A DNA stretch of 64,000 bases from Pseudarthrobacter defluvii. Its GTDB lineage: Bacteria; Actinomycetota; Actinomycetes; Actinomycetales; Micrococcaceae. Position numbers and translations under genes: made by a program. Below, one piece after another: positions 9,152 to 18,053 of this stretch. The stretch's first letter is position 1, and every line of letters starts with the position of its first letter. The DNA lies in contig NZ_CP066362.1 in the NCBI RefSeq assembly GCF_030323865.1, positions 868,001 through 932,000 on the forward strand, given 5' to 3'. The notes under the pieces were generated by a model. It was not told the DNA's origin, did not search any database, and saw nothing but the letters and a program-made list of their open reading frames with translations.

Positions 9152-9606
9152 GCGCGCACGGTGGCCAGCGCATCGAGGTCCAGGTACCGATGCGCTGGGG
9201 CGACATGGACGCCTACGGCCACATCAACAACGTCCAGATCGTGCGGATGCTGGAGGAAGCGCGGATCGCAGCCTTCGGGCCACCACGGGGCGCGGGCCTG
9301 CCTGGCGTCGAGCCACCGGTGTCGCTGTTCAACGACGTCCCCGAGGGCACGCTTGCTTTGATTGTTGACCACAAGATCCGCTACGTCAGGACCCTGGAGT
9401 ACCGCAACGTTCCGGCCGTAGTCCAGGTCTGGATCGGCGCCGTCAAGGGAGCCAGCTTTGACATCCACTACGTTGTCCAGGACCCCGTCACCCGGGAGAA
9501 CTGCGTGCAGGCAAGCAGCCACCTGGCGTTCGTGGATGAAGCCACGGGCCGGGTGCAACGGCTCACCCCGGAGCAAAAAGAGCGGATGGCTCCCTACAGG
9601 CACTAA
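9148..9606 (+). CDS. Hot-dog fold acyl-CoA thioesterase
   Basis: A 4HBT-superfamily protein of about 152 residues with the motif MRWGDMDAYGHINN; the Asp in DMDAYGH is the usual catalytic acid that attacks the acyl-CoA thioester. No ATG, GTG or TTG occurs in frame before ATG 9190, but the coding frame continues upstream and encodes a beta strand (IEVQVPMRW) normally present in the family. CTG 9148 overlaps the ABC stop as CTGA, so I chose it; the alternative is ATG 9190 (138 residues). Translational coupling to the ABC exporter suggests the same operon. Confidence 0.82.
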   Translation: MSAHGGQRIEVQVPMRWGDMDAYGHINNVQIVRMLEEARIAAFGPPRGAGLPGVEPPVSLFNDVPEGTLALIVDHKIRYVRTLEYRNVPAVVQVWIGAVKGASFDIHYVVQDPVTRENCVQASSHLAFVDEATGRVQRLTPEQKERMAPYRH

Positions 9607-9698
9607 GACTCTGGTCAGGGCTGCACGTAACGCTGGACTGTAGACACCTGACTGCAAACACCCGGCTGGAATCACGACCCACAGCGAAAGGAAGCCTG

Positions 9699-10001
9699 AT
9701 GGCAAGGAACAAGAAGGCCCTGAACAAGAAGGCGCACGACATGAGCCGCAAGAACAAGATGCATGGTGGCAGGAAAAAGAAGACCTGGAAGGAGATGTCC
9801 CCGGCCGGCAAGGTGGGCACCATCGTCACTGCCATCATGCAGGTGTCCCTGCTGGTTGCCGCCCAGCGCGATATCTCTCGCAGGCCTGCTGAGCTGATCA
9901 ACGGGCCGAAAGCTGCGTGGCGGGCAGCGTCCTTCGTTAATTTCATTGGGCCCATGGGCTACTTCATCTTCGGAAGGAAGCACTCCGCCACCGGAAAATA
10001 G
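9699..10001 (+). CDS. Small basic membrane protein with PLDc_N-like segment
   Basis: A 100-residue protein with a strongly basic N-terminus (residues 1-35, many Lys/Arg), then a hydrophobic helix (~40-53), the segment AQRDISRRP, and a second hydrophobic helix ending in GYFIFGRK. The helix-RRP-helix-FGR layout resembles the PLDc_N domain found at the N-terminus of cardiolipin synthases and as stand-alone proteins. The start follows AAAGGAAG. Function unknown; it may be the last gene of the ABC/thioesterase transcript or have its own promoter. Confidence 0.75.
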   Translation: MARNKKALNKKAHDMSRKNKMHGGRKKKTWKEMSPAGKVGTIVTAIMQVSLLVAAQRDISRRPAELINGPKAAWRAASFVNFIGPMGYFIFGRKHSATGK

Positions 10002-10057
10002 CCGGCCTGGCGGTGCCCGGTTCGGCCACCGTGGAGCGTGCGCCCAGCCAGACCCTG

Positions 10058-10071
10058 TAAATTTGGGGGCA
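10058..10071 (+). promoter_or_regulatory. Leaderless promoter of mcrBC
   Basis: TAAATT at 10058-10063, then 7 bases (TGGGGGC), then the ATG at 10071. Confidence 0.5.
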
Positions 10072-12302
10072 TGACCCCCACTGCCACTGTTGCCATGACC
10101 CGCGCCCTCGGCATCTCCAAGGAGATCGAGGATGCGGCGTGGTTCGTCCTGGGGCCCGGTCTGCAGGGCAAGGCGTCACCCCTGGACGGCCGCACCAGGA
10201 CGTGGTCCGTTCCGGCTGCCGCCGAGCTGCTTGACCGGTTGGAACGGGGCATCGCTGACTCCAAGGCGCCGATGATGACCAACCTCCGCGAGAACCTGGA
10301 CGGTGCCACGCGCGGGGCCAAGCAGTTGGCCGTGGAGCTGCTCTTCCTGCAGTCCCTTCCGCTGGCACACGAGGTGAAGTCGCTGAAGGTCAAGCGCGCC
10401 CGGGTGGCGGAGGCCGCGGGATGGCTGGAGCCGCCGCTGGAACTGCCCGAAGAACTGTATGCCGGCATGACGGACCACGGCGTCATCCGCGACCGCACCG
10501 CCGAATTCAACTGGACCATCTGGGACCACCTCAAGTGGTTGTGCCGGTTCGTCCGCAACGTGGCCCAGCGGCCAGCCAGTGTGGTGCAGGCAGCCATCAA
10601 GGATCCGCTGCAGTTCCACCGCCTCGCCGCATCGACGCCCGATGACCAGCCCGCCATCCGCCGCAGCATCGAGTTCCTGGCCTGGCCCAGCTACTTCGAG
10701 CCGGTGGTGGCGGACGTGGAACGGCAGGAAATCCGGGACGCCTTCGCCTCCCTCGTGGGCGGTGCCAAGGGGGACAGCGAAGAGGACATCACGGCCGATA
10801 TCCACCGCATCCGGCTGCACCTGGACGAACAGGCGGGCCAGCGGATCGACTGGTACTCCCGCCAGCTGGTCAGCCAGTGGCGCAAAGTGGGCGACCCCGG
10901 GCGGCGTGCCTGGCTGCTCCGGACGCACAGCGACCACGCCGACCTCCTCACCACGTGGCACGGCGAGGAAAAGGTGACGCTCGACGTGGAACACCTCCGC
11001 CTGCTGGAACCCGGCGTTACCGCCGGCGTGGTGCAGCACGCGGTGGATGAGGACTACAAGCACCTCGGCTACGTGGAGCGCGAGGACACCAAGACCGCGG
11101 TGTTCGCCTTCCTCACCGTCATGAAGCCCGGGGACCTGGTGCTCTACCAGCACGCCGGAACGGTGCGGCTGGGCGGCGTGTTGGGGGAGCCCGAGTACAA
11201 CGACGACAACCGCCGGCTGCGGCGCAAGGTGCGCTGGTTCGACGACGGGCACACCACCACCAGCCTTCCCCGTCACGTCCAGCGGCAGCTGGCCACGCCC
11301 GGCATCGTGGTGGATGCCACCCGGGTGGTGCAGGCGCTGCAGGCGCTGTTGCCCGCCGAAGCGGAAAACGAGCCCGACGCCGATGCTGACGGTGCCGCCG
11401 TCGTCCTCCCTGCCCAGGAGGGCTTCCGTCCGCTGACGCAGGAATTCGCCGCGTCGCTGCACATGGAGCTGGAACCTCTGCAGGAGATCGCCGACCTGCT
11501 GGAGGAGAACCGGCAGCTGGTCCTCTACGGCCCGCCCGGCACCGGCAAGACCTACCTGGCCAAGCACCTCGCGGCCGAACTGGCGGACGACACGACTGAC
11601 GAGCGCGTGAAGCTGGTCCAGTTCCACCCGTCCTACGCGTACGAGGACTTCTTCGAGGGCTACCGGCCGGACAAGACCGACGACGGGCAGGTGTCCTTCA
11701 AACTGGTGGCCGGCCCGCTGCGGCGCCTGGCAGAGGAAGCCGCCAAGCCCGGCAACGAAAAGAAGCCGTACTTCCTGATCATCGATGAGATGAACCGCGC
11801 CAACCTCGCCAAGGTGTTCGGCGAGCTGTACTTCCTGCTGGAATACCGGGACGACCGGATCTACCTGCAATACAGTCCCAACGAGCCGTTCACGCTGCCG
11901 GACAACCTGTACATCATCGGCACCATGAACACCGCGGACCGGTCGATTGCCATGATGGACGCTGCCATCCGCCGCCGGTTCTCCTTCATCGAACTGCACC
12001 CGCAGACCGAACCGGTCAAGGGTTCCCTGGCCCGGTTCCTGCAGGCCAAGCAGCTTGATCCAACGCCGGCGCTGCTGCTGGATGAGCTGAACGGGGCCAT
12101 CGATGAGTGGGACCGGGACCTGATGATCGGGCCTTCCTACTTCATGAAGCCGGCCGCCCAGACGCCCGCCGGCCTGCGCCGGATCTGGAAGTACGAGCTC
12201 ATGCCCCTGCTGGAGGAGCACTACCACGGCCAGCTGACCCGGGCCCAGCTGGAGGAACGCTTCGGGCTGGATCAGCTGCTGGGACGCATTGCAGCGCGCT
12301 GA
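10071..12302 (+). CDS. mcrB: McrB-type AAA+ NTPase of a type IV restriction system
   Basis: A 743-residue motor subunit. The C-terminal part (from ~475) is an McrB-like AAA+ domain: Walker A GPPGTGKT (~488), Walker B FLIIDEMNR, and the family signature GTMNTADRS (~617). The N-terminal ~330 residues are unassigned. Residues ~335-430 (MKPGDLVLYQHAGTVRLGG, then RRKVRWFDD) look like a PUA/EVE-like beta-barrel of the type used to read modified bases. McrB GTPases translocate DNA and activate the McrC nuclease at modified sites. The McrC gene follows at once. No methyltransferase is nearby, as expected for a modification-dependent system. Confidence 0.9.
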   Translation: MTPTATVAMTRALGISKEIEDAAWFVLGPGLQGKASPLDGRTRTWSVPAAAELLDRLERGIADSKAPMMTNLRENLDGATRGAKQLAVELLFLQSLPLAHEVKSLKVKRARVAEAAGWLEPPLELPEELYAGMTDHGVIRDRTAEFNWTIWDHLKWLCRFVRNVAQRPASVVQAAIKDPLQFHRLAASTPDDQPAIRRSIEFLAWPSYFEPVVADVERQEIRDAFASLVGGAKGDSEEDITADIHRIRLHLDEQAGQRIDWYSRQLVSQWRKVGDPGRRAWLLRTHSDHADLLTTWHGEEKVTLDVEHLRLLEPGVTAGVVQHAVDEDYKHLGYVEREDTKTAVFAFLTVMKPGDLVLYQHAGTVRLGGVLGEPEYNDDNRRLRRKVRWFDDGHTTTSLPRHVQRQLATPGIVVDATRVVQALQALLPAEAENEPDADADGAAVVLPAQEGFRPLTQEFAASLHMELEPLQEIADLLEENRQLVLYGPPGTGKTYLAKHLAAELADDTTDERVKLVQFHPSYAYEDFFEGYRPDKTDDGQVSFKLVAGPLRRLAEEAAKPGNEKKPYFLIIDEMNRANLAKVFGELYFLLEYRDDRIYLQYSPNEPFTLPDNLYIIGTMNTADRSIAMMDAAIRRRFSFIELHPQTEPVKGSLARFLQAKQLDPTPALLLDELNGAIDEWDRDLMIGPSYFMKPAAQTPAGLRRIWKYELMPLLEEHYHGQLTRAQLEERFGLDQLLGRIAAR

Positions 12303-12333
12303 TCCCCGGCCGCCCGGCACTTCACGAGGCCCC

Positions 12334-13542
12334 GTGCAGCACCTGGTTCTCGACGAGCTCTCCGGCGGCCTCGTGGAGCGGCTGGATGCACCCAGTGCTT
12401 CTGCCCTGAACTCCAGCGGCCTGGCCAAAGCTTCCCCGATGGGCATGGGGCTGTACCGGATCGAGCCCGTGGGCAAGGTGGGCTCCGTTCGGACAGCCAC
12501 GGTCCAGCTGGATGTCCGGCCCAAGGACCGGCTGGGACTGAGCCGGCTCCTGTTCCTGCTCAGCTACGCGGGGGAGCAGGGCTTCCGGCCGGAGCTGGTG
12601 GCGGCCAGCGAGGACCGGGACCTGTGGAGCGCGCTGGCCGAGTCGCTGGCCCAACTGGCCGAACGGGCACTGGGCCGCGGCGTCCTGCAGGGCTACCTCA
12701 CCGTGGACGAGTCCCTGCGGACCGTCAAGGGGCGGATCCGGATTTCGGACCAGATTTCCCGCCGCCCGGGCATGCTGGTTCCCTTGGAGGTCTCCTACGA
12801 CGAGTTCACCGAGGACATCGCCGAAAACCGCATCCTGCGCGCCGCATTGGAGCGGATGGGGCAGGTGCCGGGGGTGCGGCCCGAAGTGCTGGGCCGGCTC
12901 CGCCAGCTGAAGGGAAAGCTCGACGGCGTCACGCGCCTTCCAGCCGGCGCTCCGGTGCCGCCCTGGAAGCCCACCAGGATGAACCTGCGCTACCAGGCAG
13001 TGCTGCGCCTGGCCGACCTGATCCTGCGGAACGCGTCCGCGGAAGCCGGTGAGGGCAGGCAGCAGACGGCCTCGTTCGTGGTGGACATGGCGCAGGTGTT
13101 CGAGGACTTCGTGGGAACCGCACTGCGCAGTGCCATGGCGGCCTATCCCGGCGAGCTCAGGCTGCGGTACAACGCCCTCCTCAGCGAGGCCGTGCGGGAT
13201 TCCGACCGACTGTCCGTCAGGCCGGATGCGGTCCACCTGTTGGGCGGGCGCCCCGTGGTGGCCTACAACGCCAAGTACCGGGCGGCCTCGGACGCGGGTG
13301 CGTCCCTGACAGCCGACCATTACCAGATGCTGGCCCACTGCACCGCGCTCGCCGTGCCCACCGCCTGGCTGGTCTACGCAGGCCAGGGCGAAGTGAAACT
13401 CCGCCGCATCCTGAACACCGACATCGACATCGTGGAGTTTCCGCTGGACCTCAGCCAGCCTCCGTCGGCCATCCTTGCCTCAGTCGAGGAACTCGCCCGC
13501 CAGTCGTGGGGCGAAGTGGTCCGTCAAACCCGGAACGGCTGA
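12334..13542 (+). CDS. mcrC: McrC-family nuclease subunit with altered catalytic motif
   Basis: A 402-residue McrC homologue that should act with the AAA+ protein encoded 31 bases upstream. The middle has the conserved EDIAENRILRAAL helix and the C-terminal third has the PD-(D/E)XK fold: RPD (about residues 299-301) is followed by AYNAKYR, where most McrC proteins have D-x-K; the acidic residue is Asn here (residue 312). Lysine 314 is kept. GTG 12334 was chosen; an upstream TTG at 12289 would overlap mcrB by 14 bases and add a non-conserved leader. The Asn may reduce or abolish cleavage. Confidence 0.85.
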   Translation: MQHLVLDELSGGLVERLDAPSASALNSSGLAKASPMGMGLYRIEPVGKVGSVRTATVQLDVRPKDRLGLSRLLFLLSYAGEQGFRPELVAASEDRDLWSALAESLAQLAERALGRGVLQGYLTVDESLRTVKGRIRISDQISRRPGMLVPLEVSYDEFTEDIAENRILRAALERMGQVPGVRPEVLGRLRQLKGKLDGVTRLPAGAPVPPWKPTRMNLRYQAVLRLADLILRNASAEAGEGRQQTASFVVDMAQVFEDFVGTALRSAMAAYPGELRLRYNALLSEAVRDSDRLSVRPDAVHLLGGRPVVAYNAKYRAASDAGASLTADHYQMLAHCTALAVPTAWLVYAGQGEVKLRRILNTDIDIVEFPLDLSQPPSAILASVEELARQSWGEVVRQTRNG

Positions 13543-13572
13543 CGCGCCCGGCCGCCCGCCGTCGTCGTCCTT

Positions 13573-15228
13573 TCAGACCGGCACGCGGAAGGTGAACGTC
13601 GTTCCCTTGCCCAGCGTGCTCTCGACATCGATGGTGCCGCCATGCGCTTCGACAATGGCCTTGCTGATGGGCAGCCCCAGGCCCACGCCGGGAATGGCAG
13701 TGCGCCGGACGCTGCTGGTGCGGAAGAACTTGGCGAAAACCTCTGACGCGTCCTCGGGAGTCATGCCCATACCGGTGTCCGTGACGCGGCAGGCCACGTG
13801 GCCGTCCTCCCGCGCCAGCGACACCACCACTTTGCCGCCGTCCGGTGAGTACTTGATGGCGTTGGACACCAGGTTGTCCAGGACCTGCGAGATGCGCGCG
13901 CTGTCCACGTGCGCCTCCAGCTGCTCCGGGGTTTCTGCCCGCAGCTCGACGCCCGCTGCGGCCGCCCGGGGCATCGCGGATGACACGCTGCTCCGGACAA
14001 GGTCGGCGACATCCACGGCGTGCGGCGTGACGACCAGCTGGCCGTTCCGGCTGGACAGCAGGTCCGATACCAAGGTCAGGAGCCGCTCGGAATTGCGGCG
14101 GATGATTTCCAGCATTTCGCGCTGCGGCTCGTCCGGTTCGTCGGCGAGCAGGATTTCCACGTAACCGAGGATGGAGGTCAGCGGGGTGCGGAATTCATGG
14201 GAGACGCTGGAAACGAAGTCGTCCTTGGCGGTGAGCGCGTTCACCAGGTCCGTGACGTCGCTGAAGACGATCACCGAGCCGGTGAACTTGCCGTCGGAGT
14301 CCTTCATGGCGCGCGCCGTGGTCACCAGTGCCCGCTGATCGTTCCCCTCACCGAGCCACACCAGGTAGTCGGTGAAGGTTTCGCCCAGGACGGCGCGCCG
14401 CACGGGACGCTCCTGAACGGGGATCAGGGTATTTCGGTCCGCCCCGTAGACCAACAGCTGCGACTCGTTGGGATCCGCAATATTTTTGGGCCGGGCCAGC
14501 TCGTGGTTGGCGCGCTGCTTGCGGTTCATCAGGACGTCGTGGCCGTCGGCGTCCACTGCCAGGACGCCCAGATGCACGGTGTCCAGGATGGTGTTGAGCA
14601 GCGATTCCTGGCGCTTGCTGGTGCGCAGGTTGGCCCGCAGCTGCTCGTCCTTGTCCTCCAACTGCTGCTGCTGGCGCATCATGCTCAATGTCAGGACGCT
14701 GACCGACACTCCAATGCCCAGCATCATGACGGGCAGCAGCAGGGACCGGGCAAAGTCCTGCGGGGTGAAGTTGCCCTTCAGGAACAGCGGAACCCAGATG
14801 ATCGCCAGCGGTGCCAGGAAGGACAGCCACAGGGCAGTGCGTGGGTAGTACCCGGAGGCGCAAAGCCAGATGACCGGAAACACCGCCAGCAGGCTGATCC
14901 CGGTGAGGCTTTCCTGGCCGCCTTCCCTGCCCGCCGAGATGGAGACGAAATCCAGTAAGGGGATGGCCAGGAAGCTGGTGTAGGGCAGCCGTTCCCAGGG
15001 AATGACGTAGCACAGCACCATGATGGCCAGCTGAGAAACGAGGAACGCGACGAACAGGGGGTTGCTCATGGTGACCGGGAAGAATGCCCACATCAGCAGG
15101 GCCGTCAGGATAGTGGTCACGAACAGCGGCATCTGGCTCATGGCCACGCGGTCGGTCAGCCGGTATTCATGGAAGGGCCGCTTGAAGAAACGCAGCCGTC
15201 CGGAGGACCAAGCCGGGGGGTTGCTCAT
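13573..15228 (-). CDS. Membrane-bound sensor histidine kinase
   Basis: A 551-residue kinase. The N-terminal ~200 residues contain six or seven hydrophobic helices without a large periplasmic loop. A short coiled coil (RQQQQLEDKDEQLR) leads to a PAS-like domain (~215-320). Then come the HisKA H-box SVSHEFRTPL with phospho-acceptor His, the N-box DNLVSNAIKYSPDGG, and the G-boxes DTGMGM and GVGLGLPI. The start at 15228 drops a long non-conserved in-frame extension. It is divergent from an OmpR-type regulator 94 bases away, its probable partner. The membrane array without a loop suggests sensing within or at the membrane; the signal is unknown. Confidence 0.9.
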   Translation of the reverse strand: MSNPPAWSSGRLRFFKRPFHEYRLTDRVAMSQMPLFVTTILTALLMWAFFPVTMSNPLFVAFLVSQLAIMVLCYVIPWERLPYTSFLAIPLLDFVSISAGREGGQESLTGISLLAVFPVIWLCASGYYPRTALWLSFLAPLAIIWVPLFLKGNFTPQDFARSLLLPVMMLGIGVSVSVLTLSMMRQQQQLEDKDEQLRANLRTSKRQESLLNTILDTVHLGVLAVDADGHDVLMNRKQRANHELARPKNIADPNESQLLVYGADRNTLIPVQERPVRRAVLGETFTDYLVWLGEGNDQRALVTTARAMKDSDGKFTGSVIVFSDVTDLVNALTAKDDFVSSVSHEFRTPLTSILGYVEILLADEPDEPQREMLEIIRRNSERLLTLVSDLLSSRNGQLVVTPHAVDVADLVRSSVSSAMPRAAAAGVELRAETPEQLEAHVDSARISQVLDNLVSNAIKYSPDGGKVVVSLAREDGHVACRVTDTGMGMTPEDASEVFAKFFRTSSVRRTAIPGVGLGLPISKAIVEAHGGTIDVESTLGKGTTFTFRVPV

Positions 15229-15290
15229 GGCGCGGAGGACGCGGACGTCGGGCTGTGCGAGACCATACCAGCAGGATATCCGCAGCCAGC

Positions 15291-15296
15291 TATACT
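15291..15296 (+). promoter_or_regulatory. -10 box upstream of the response regulator
   Basis: TATACT, close to the sigma-70 consensus, lies 26 bases before the regulator ATG inside the divergent kinase/regulator intergenic region. No good -35 is visible. Confidence 0.45.
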
Positions 15297-15322
15297 TCTG
15301 ACGTTGGCACTGAGGGGGCTCT

Positions 15323-16087
15323 ATGAGTGAGGCACGTGTGGGTCTGGTCATCGAGGATGACCACGATATTCGGGAACTGGTTCGCACTGTGCTGACCCAG
15401 GCTGGGTTTGACGTCACTGTCGCCAGCGGCGGCGCCGAGGGCGTCCTGATGGCCAAGAGCCTGAATCCGGATGTCATTACGCTGGACCTGGGCTTGCCGG
15501 ATATTGATGGCTTTGAGGTTTCCCGGCAGATCCGCGAATTTTCGGACGCTTACATCGTGATGCTCACGGCGCGGACAGAAGAACTGGACACCCTCATCGG
15601 GCTGGAATCCGGCGCGGACGACTACCTCACCAAGCCCTTCCGCCCGCGGGAGCTGAGGGCGCGGGTTGCTGCCATGATGCGCCGGCCGCGGTCCGTCCCC
15701 GATCCCGGCGACGTCGCCGTTGATGCTTCCCCGGACAGCGCTGCGCACCCGGAGCGTGGAAACTTCAGCCACAACGGCCTGGAACTCAGCTACGCCTCAC
15801 GCACCGTCACCGTTGACGGCAAAGAGATGAACCTGACGCGCACGGAGTTCGAGCTGCTGTACGCGCTCCTGGAAGCGGGGCGGACAGTCCGGACCAAGTC
15901 CGACCTGGTGCGGCGGCTCCGCGATGAGGATTACGACGTCGGCAGCTACATCAGCGAGGCCGACGAACGGTCCGTGGAGGTCCACATGGGAAACCTGCGC
16001 AAGAAACTGGGTGACTCGCCGCAGCAGCCGCGGTGGCTGCAGACAGTCCGCGGCGTGGGCTACCGTTTGGCGCCGGGGCAGCACTGA
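15323..16087 (+). CDS. OmpR/PhoB-family response regulator
   Basis: A 254-residue two-domain regulator. The receiver domain (1-120) has the acidic pair EDD near the N-terminus, the phospho-acceptor Asp in TLDLGLPDIDG (about residue 54), Thr in MLTAR and Lys in TKPF. A ~40-residue Pro/Asp-rich linker leads to a winged-helix DNA-binding domain (~150-250) with RTEFELLYALLE and the terminal VRGVGYRL. It is divergent from the histidine kinase; its last 28 bases overlap the convergent Hpt-like gene. Target genes are unknown. Confidence 0.93.
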   Translation: MSEARVGLVIEDDHDIRELVRTVLTQAGFDVTVASGGAEGVLMAKSLNPDVITLDLGLPDIDGFEVSRQIREFSDAYIVMLTARTEELDTLIGLESGADDYLTKPFRPRELRARVAAMMRRPRSVPDPGDVAVDASPDSAAHPERGNFSHNGLELSYASRTVTVDGKEMNLTRTEFELLYALLEAGRTVRTKSDLVRRLRDEDYDVGSYISEADERSVEVHMGNLRKKLGDSPQQPRWLQTVRGVGYRLAPGQH

Positions 16088-16470
16088 GCCTGCAGCCGGT
16101 GCATGGTTTGCCTGCTGCACTGGGTGATGGGCCGCAGGTAGGTTGCGGCCAGCCTGGGCAACGCCACCGCCATATCAGCTTGGCGCGCCTCGGCACGGAT
16201 CTCGTTTTCCAGTTCCAGGGCCAGTCCCGCCAGGCGTTCGGCCCCAACCATTTGGCTTGACGTCTTCAGGCTCAGGACCGCGTCCATGGAGCCCTCCAGG
16301 TCACCGGTGGTCAGGGCAAGCCGCAGCCGGCCCAGCCGTTGCGGCAGGTAGTCGATGAAATTGCCGACGAAGACCCGGCTGTAGCCTTCTTCCTCCTCGA
16401 GTTCATCCCGAAGCCGGTCCAGGACGGACTGGTCCACCAGCGGCCTTGGCGCATCATCCGACGTGCTCAT
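16060..16470 (-). CDS. Hpt-like protein lacking the phospho-accepting histidine
   Basis: A 136-residue, mostly helical protein. Residues ~60-85 align with the histidine phosphotransfer (Hpt) core, whose hallmark is xHxLKGxS followed by a helix with a Gly-Ala. Here the segment reads AVLSLKTSSQMVGA, so Leu66 stands where His is expected, while the surrounding Leu-Lys-x-Ser-Ser is kept. The start follows AAAGGAG. It lies tail-to-tail with the response regulator. It probably cannot relay phosphate and might act as a docking or inhibitory partner (inference); a fortuitous helical match is the alternative. Confidence 0.7.
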   Translation of the reverse strand: MSTSDDAPRPLVDQSVLDRLRDELEEEEGYSRVFVGNFIDYLPQRLGRLRLALTTGDLEGSMDAVLSLKTSSQMVGAERLAGLALELENEIRAEARQADMAVALPRLAATYLRPITQCSRQTMHRLQAQCCPGAKR

Positions 16471-16698
16471 GACACTCCTTTCTGCTGGATTTGGGGACCT
16501 CGAAAACCGGGTGTTTGAGCGGGGGATCTTGTTCTGTTTCAGGTTAGGACCGTTCCTGCGACCTCGCAGAAGACTCGGGAAGAATTGTGGTTTTCTTGAT
16601 GGGACTGCGGTTTCTGGGCAATAAAATCGATGCCAGTGCTTTTTGGCATTGACGTCATCAGCGGCCATAGCCGCCTTTCAACCTGGGGATAGATTGCC
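16471..16698. other. Divergent intergenic region, Hpt-like / GH26
   Basis: These 228 bases are visibly more AT-rich than the flanking genes and hold the promoters of both neighbours. A small hairpin TGCCA...TGGCA lies around 16630-16648. I see no ORF or convincing RNA. Confidence 0.4.
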
Positions 16699-17925
16699 GT
16701 GTTCCGAACACTCAGGACCTTATTTGTCGCGCTCATAATCGGGGCCGGGCTGGCTTTGTCCATCGTCCAGCCGGCCAGCGCAGCCACAACACCGCAAATC
16801 ACGCTCAATCCTGGTTCCGGCCCGGCCGGCTCCGCGGTCACGGTCACCGGAACCGGGTTCAAAGCCGCCACCACTGGCACTGTGATTGTGGGTTCCACCA
16901 CTTTCGCGTTCCAAACCACATCGACCGGCGCTTTCAGCACCGGCATCACCATTCCGGCGGCATCCACCGGAAACCTCACCATCACTGCCAAGACATCGTC
17001 CATCAAGGCGTCAGCCACGTTCGTGGTCCAAGCGGCTCCTGCGCCTGCGCCGGCACCAACCATCAGTTCCGCCCCCTTACGCTTCGGGGTGGCAACGCCT
17101 GGGGGACCCATGGCCAGTACTGAGCTGGACGAGGTGGCCACCGTGGCAGGGGAGGTCCCGTCCGTGGTGATGAGCTACAAGGACTTCCTGCAGGCCCCGC
17201 CGATCAGCGAGTTGGACGCTGTCCGTTCGCGCGGCGCCACACCCCTTGTCACGTGGGAGCCGTGGGCATGGGGAGGCGGCGTGGACCAGCCCGCCTATTC
17301 GCCGTCCCGGATTACTGCAGGGGACTTCGACGGGTACATCAGCCAGTGGGGCCAGTCCCTGGCGGCCTGGGGCAAGCCGGTCATGCTGCGCTTCGCCCAC
17401 GAAATGAACGGCAACTGGTATCCGTGGGCCGAAGGCGTTAACGGCAACCAGTCGGGAGAATACGTGGCAGCCTGGCGGCACGTGCACGACGTTGTTGCCG
17501 CCACGGGCGCCAGCAACGTCCAATGGGTCTGGTCGCCGAACGTGCCTTACTGGGGATCGACTGACCTGGCCGGCTTGTACCCCGGCGCAGGCTACGTGGA
17601 TGTCGTGGCCCTGGACGGCTACAACTGGGGCACCTCGCAAACCTGGAGCAGCTGGGTTTCCCCGGTGGACCTCTTTGCCCCCGGCATCTCCCAGCTCCGC
17701 GCCCTGGCGCCCGGCAAGCCGGTCCTGATCGCCGAGACAGCGTCCAGCGAGATGGGTGGTTCCAAAGCATCCTGGAACACGGACCTGGTGTCCTACCTGG
17801 CTGCCCAGCCGGACGTGATGGGGTTCGTCTGGTTCCACATGCAGAAGGAAGCAGACTGGCGCATCAACAGCAGCGACTCGTCGGCGTCAGCCTTCAAGTC
17901 CGCACTGCTGGCACGGAGAAGCTAG
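16699..17925 (+). CDS. Secreted GH26-like beta-mannanase-type glycosidase with IPT domain
   Basis: A 408-residue exported protein. A signal peptide (1-28, cleavage near QPASA-A) is followed by an IPT/TIG immunoglobulin-like domain (~33-110), a Pro-Ala linker, and a TIM-barrel domain (~125-408). RFAHEMNGNWYPW matches the GH26 region with the acid/base Glu, and PVLIAETASSE contains the likely nucleophile Glu. GH26 enzymes cleave beta-mannan or related beta-glucans; several actinobacterial relatives process their own exopolysaccharide. The GTG start follows TGGGGAT. No polysaccharide genes adjoin it, so the substrate is open. Confidence 0.82.
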   Translation: MFRTLRTLFVALIIGAGLALSIVQPASAATTPQITLNPGSGPAGSAVTVTGTGFKAATTGTVIVGSTTFAFQTTSTGAFSTGITIPAASTGNLTITAKTSSIKASATFVVQAAPAPAPAPTISSAPLRFGVATPGGPMASTELDEVATVAGEVPSVVMSYKDFLQAPPISELDAVRSRGATPLVTWEPWAWGGGVDQPAYSPSRITAGDFDGYISQWGQSLAAWGKPVMLRFAHEMNGNWYPWAEGVNGNQSGEYVAAWRHVHDVVAATGASNVQWVWSPNVPYWGSTDLAGLYPGAGYVDVVALDGYNWGTSQTWSSWVSPVDLFAPGISQLRALAPGKPVLIAETASSEMGGSKASWNTDLVSYLAAQPDVMGFVWFHMQKEADWRINSSDSSASAFKSALLARRS

Positions 17926-18053
17926 GGGATAGGGGATAGCTGCTCCGAAGCCGTCAGTGGTGGGCTGCCTGATCGCGGCAACCCGTCCATTTTGTCCGTT
18001 CAGGATCAAGGACGGTGGCGGAATCAGCTAAAGATTGCCTCAAGATTCATCTG

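Noticed and set aside
12289-12333. TTG 12289 as the mcrC start
   Set aside because: It would overlap mcrB by 14 bases and add a non-conserved Pro/Arg leader; GTG 12334 fits better.
10176-12524. Minus-strand open frame of 782 codons opposite mcrB
   Set aside because: No family features; the plus strand has clear AAA+ motifs. Third-position GC makes the opposite frame open.
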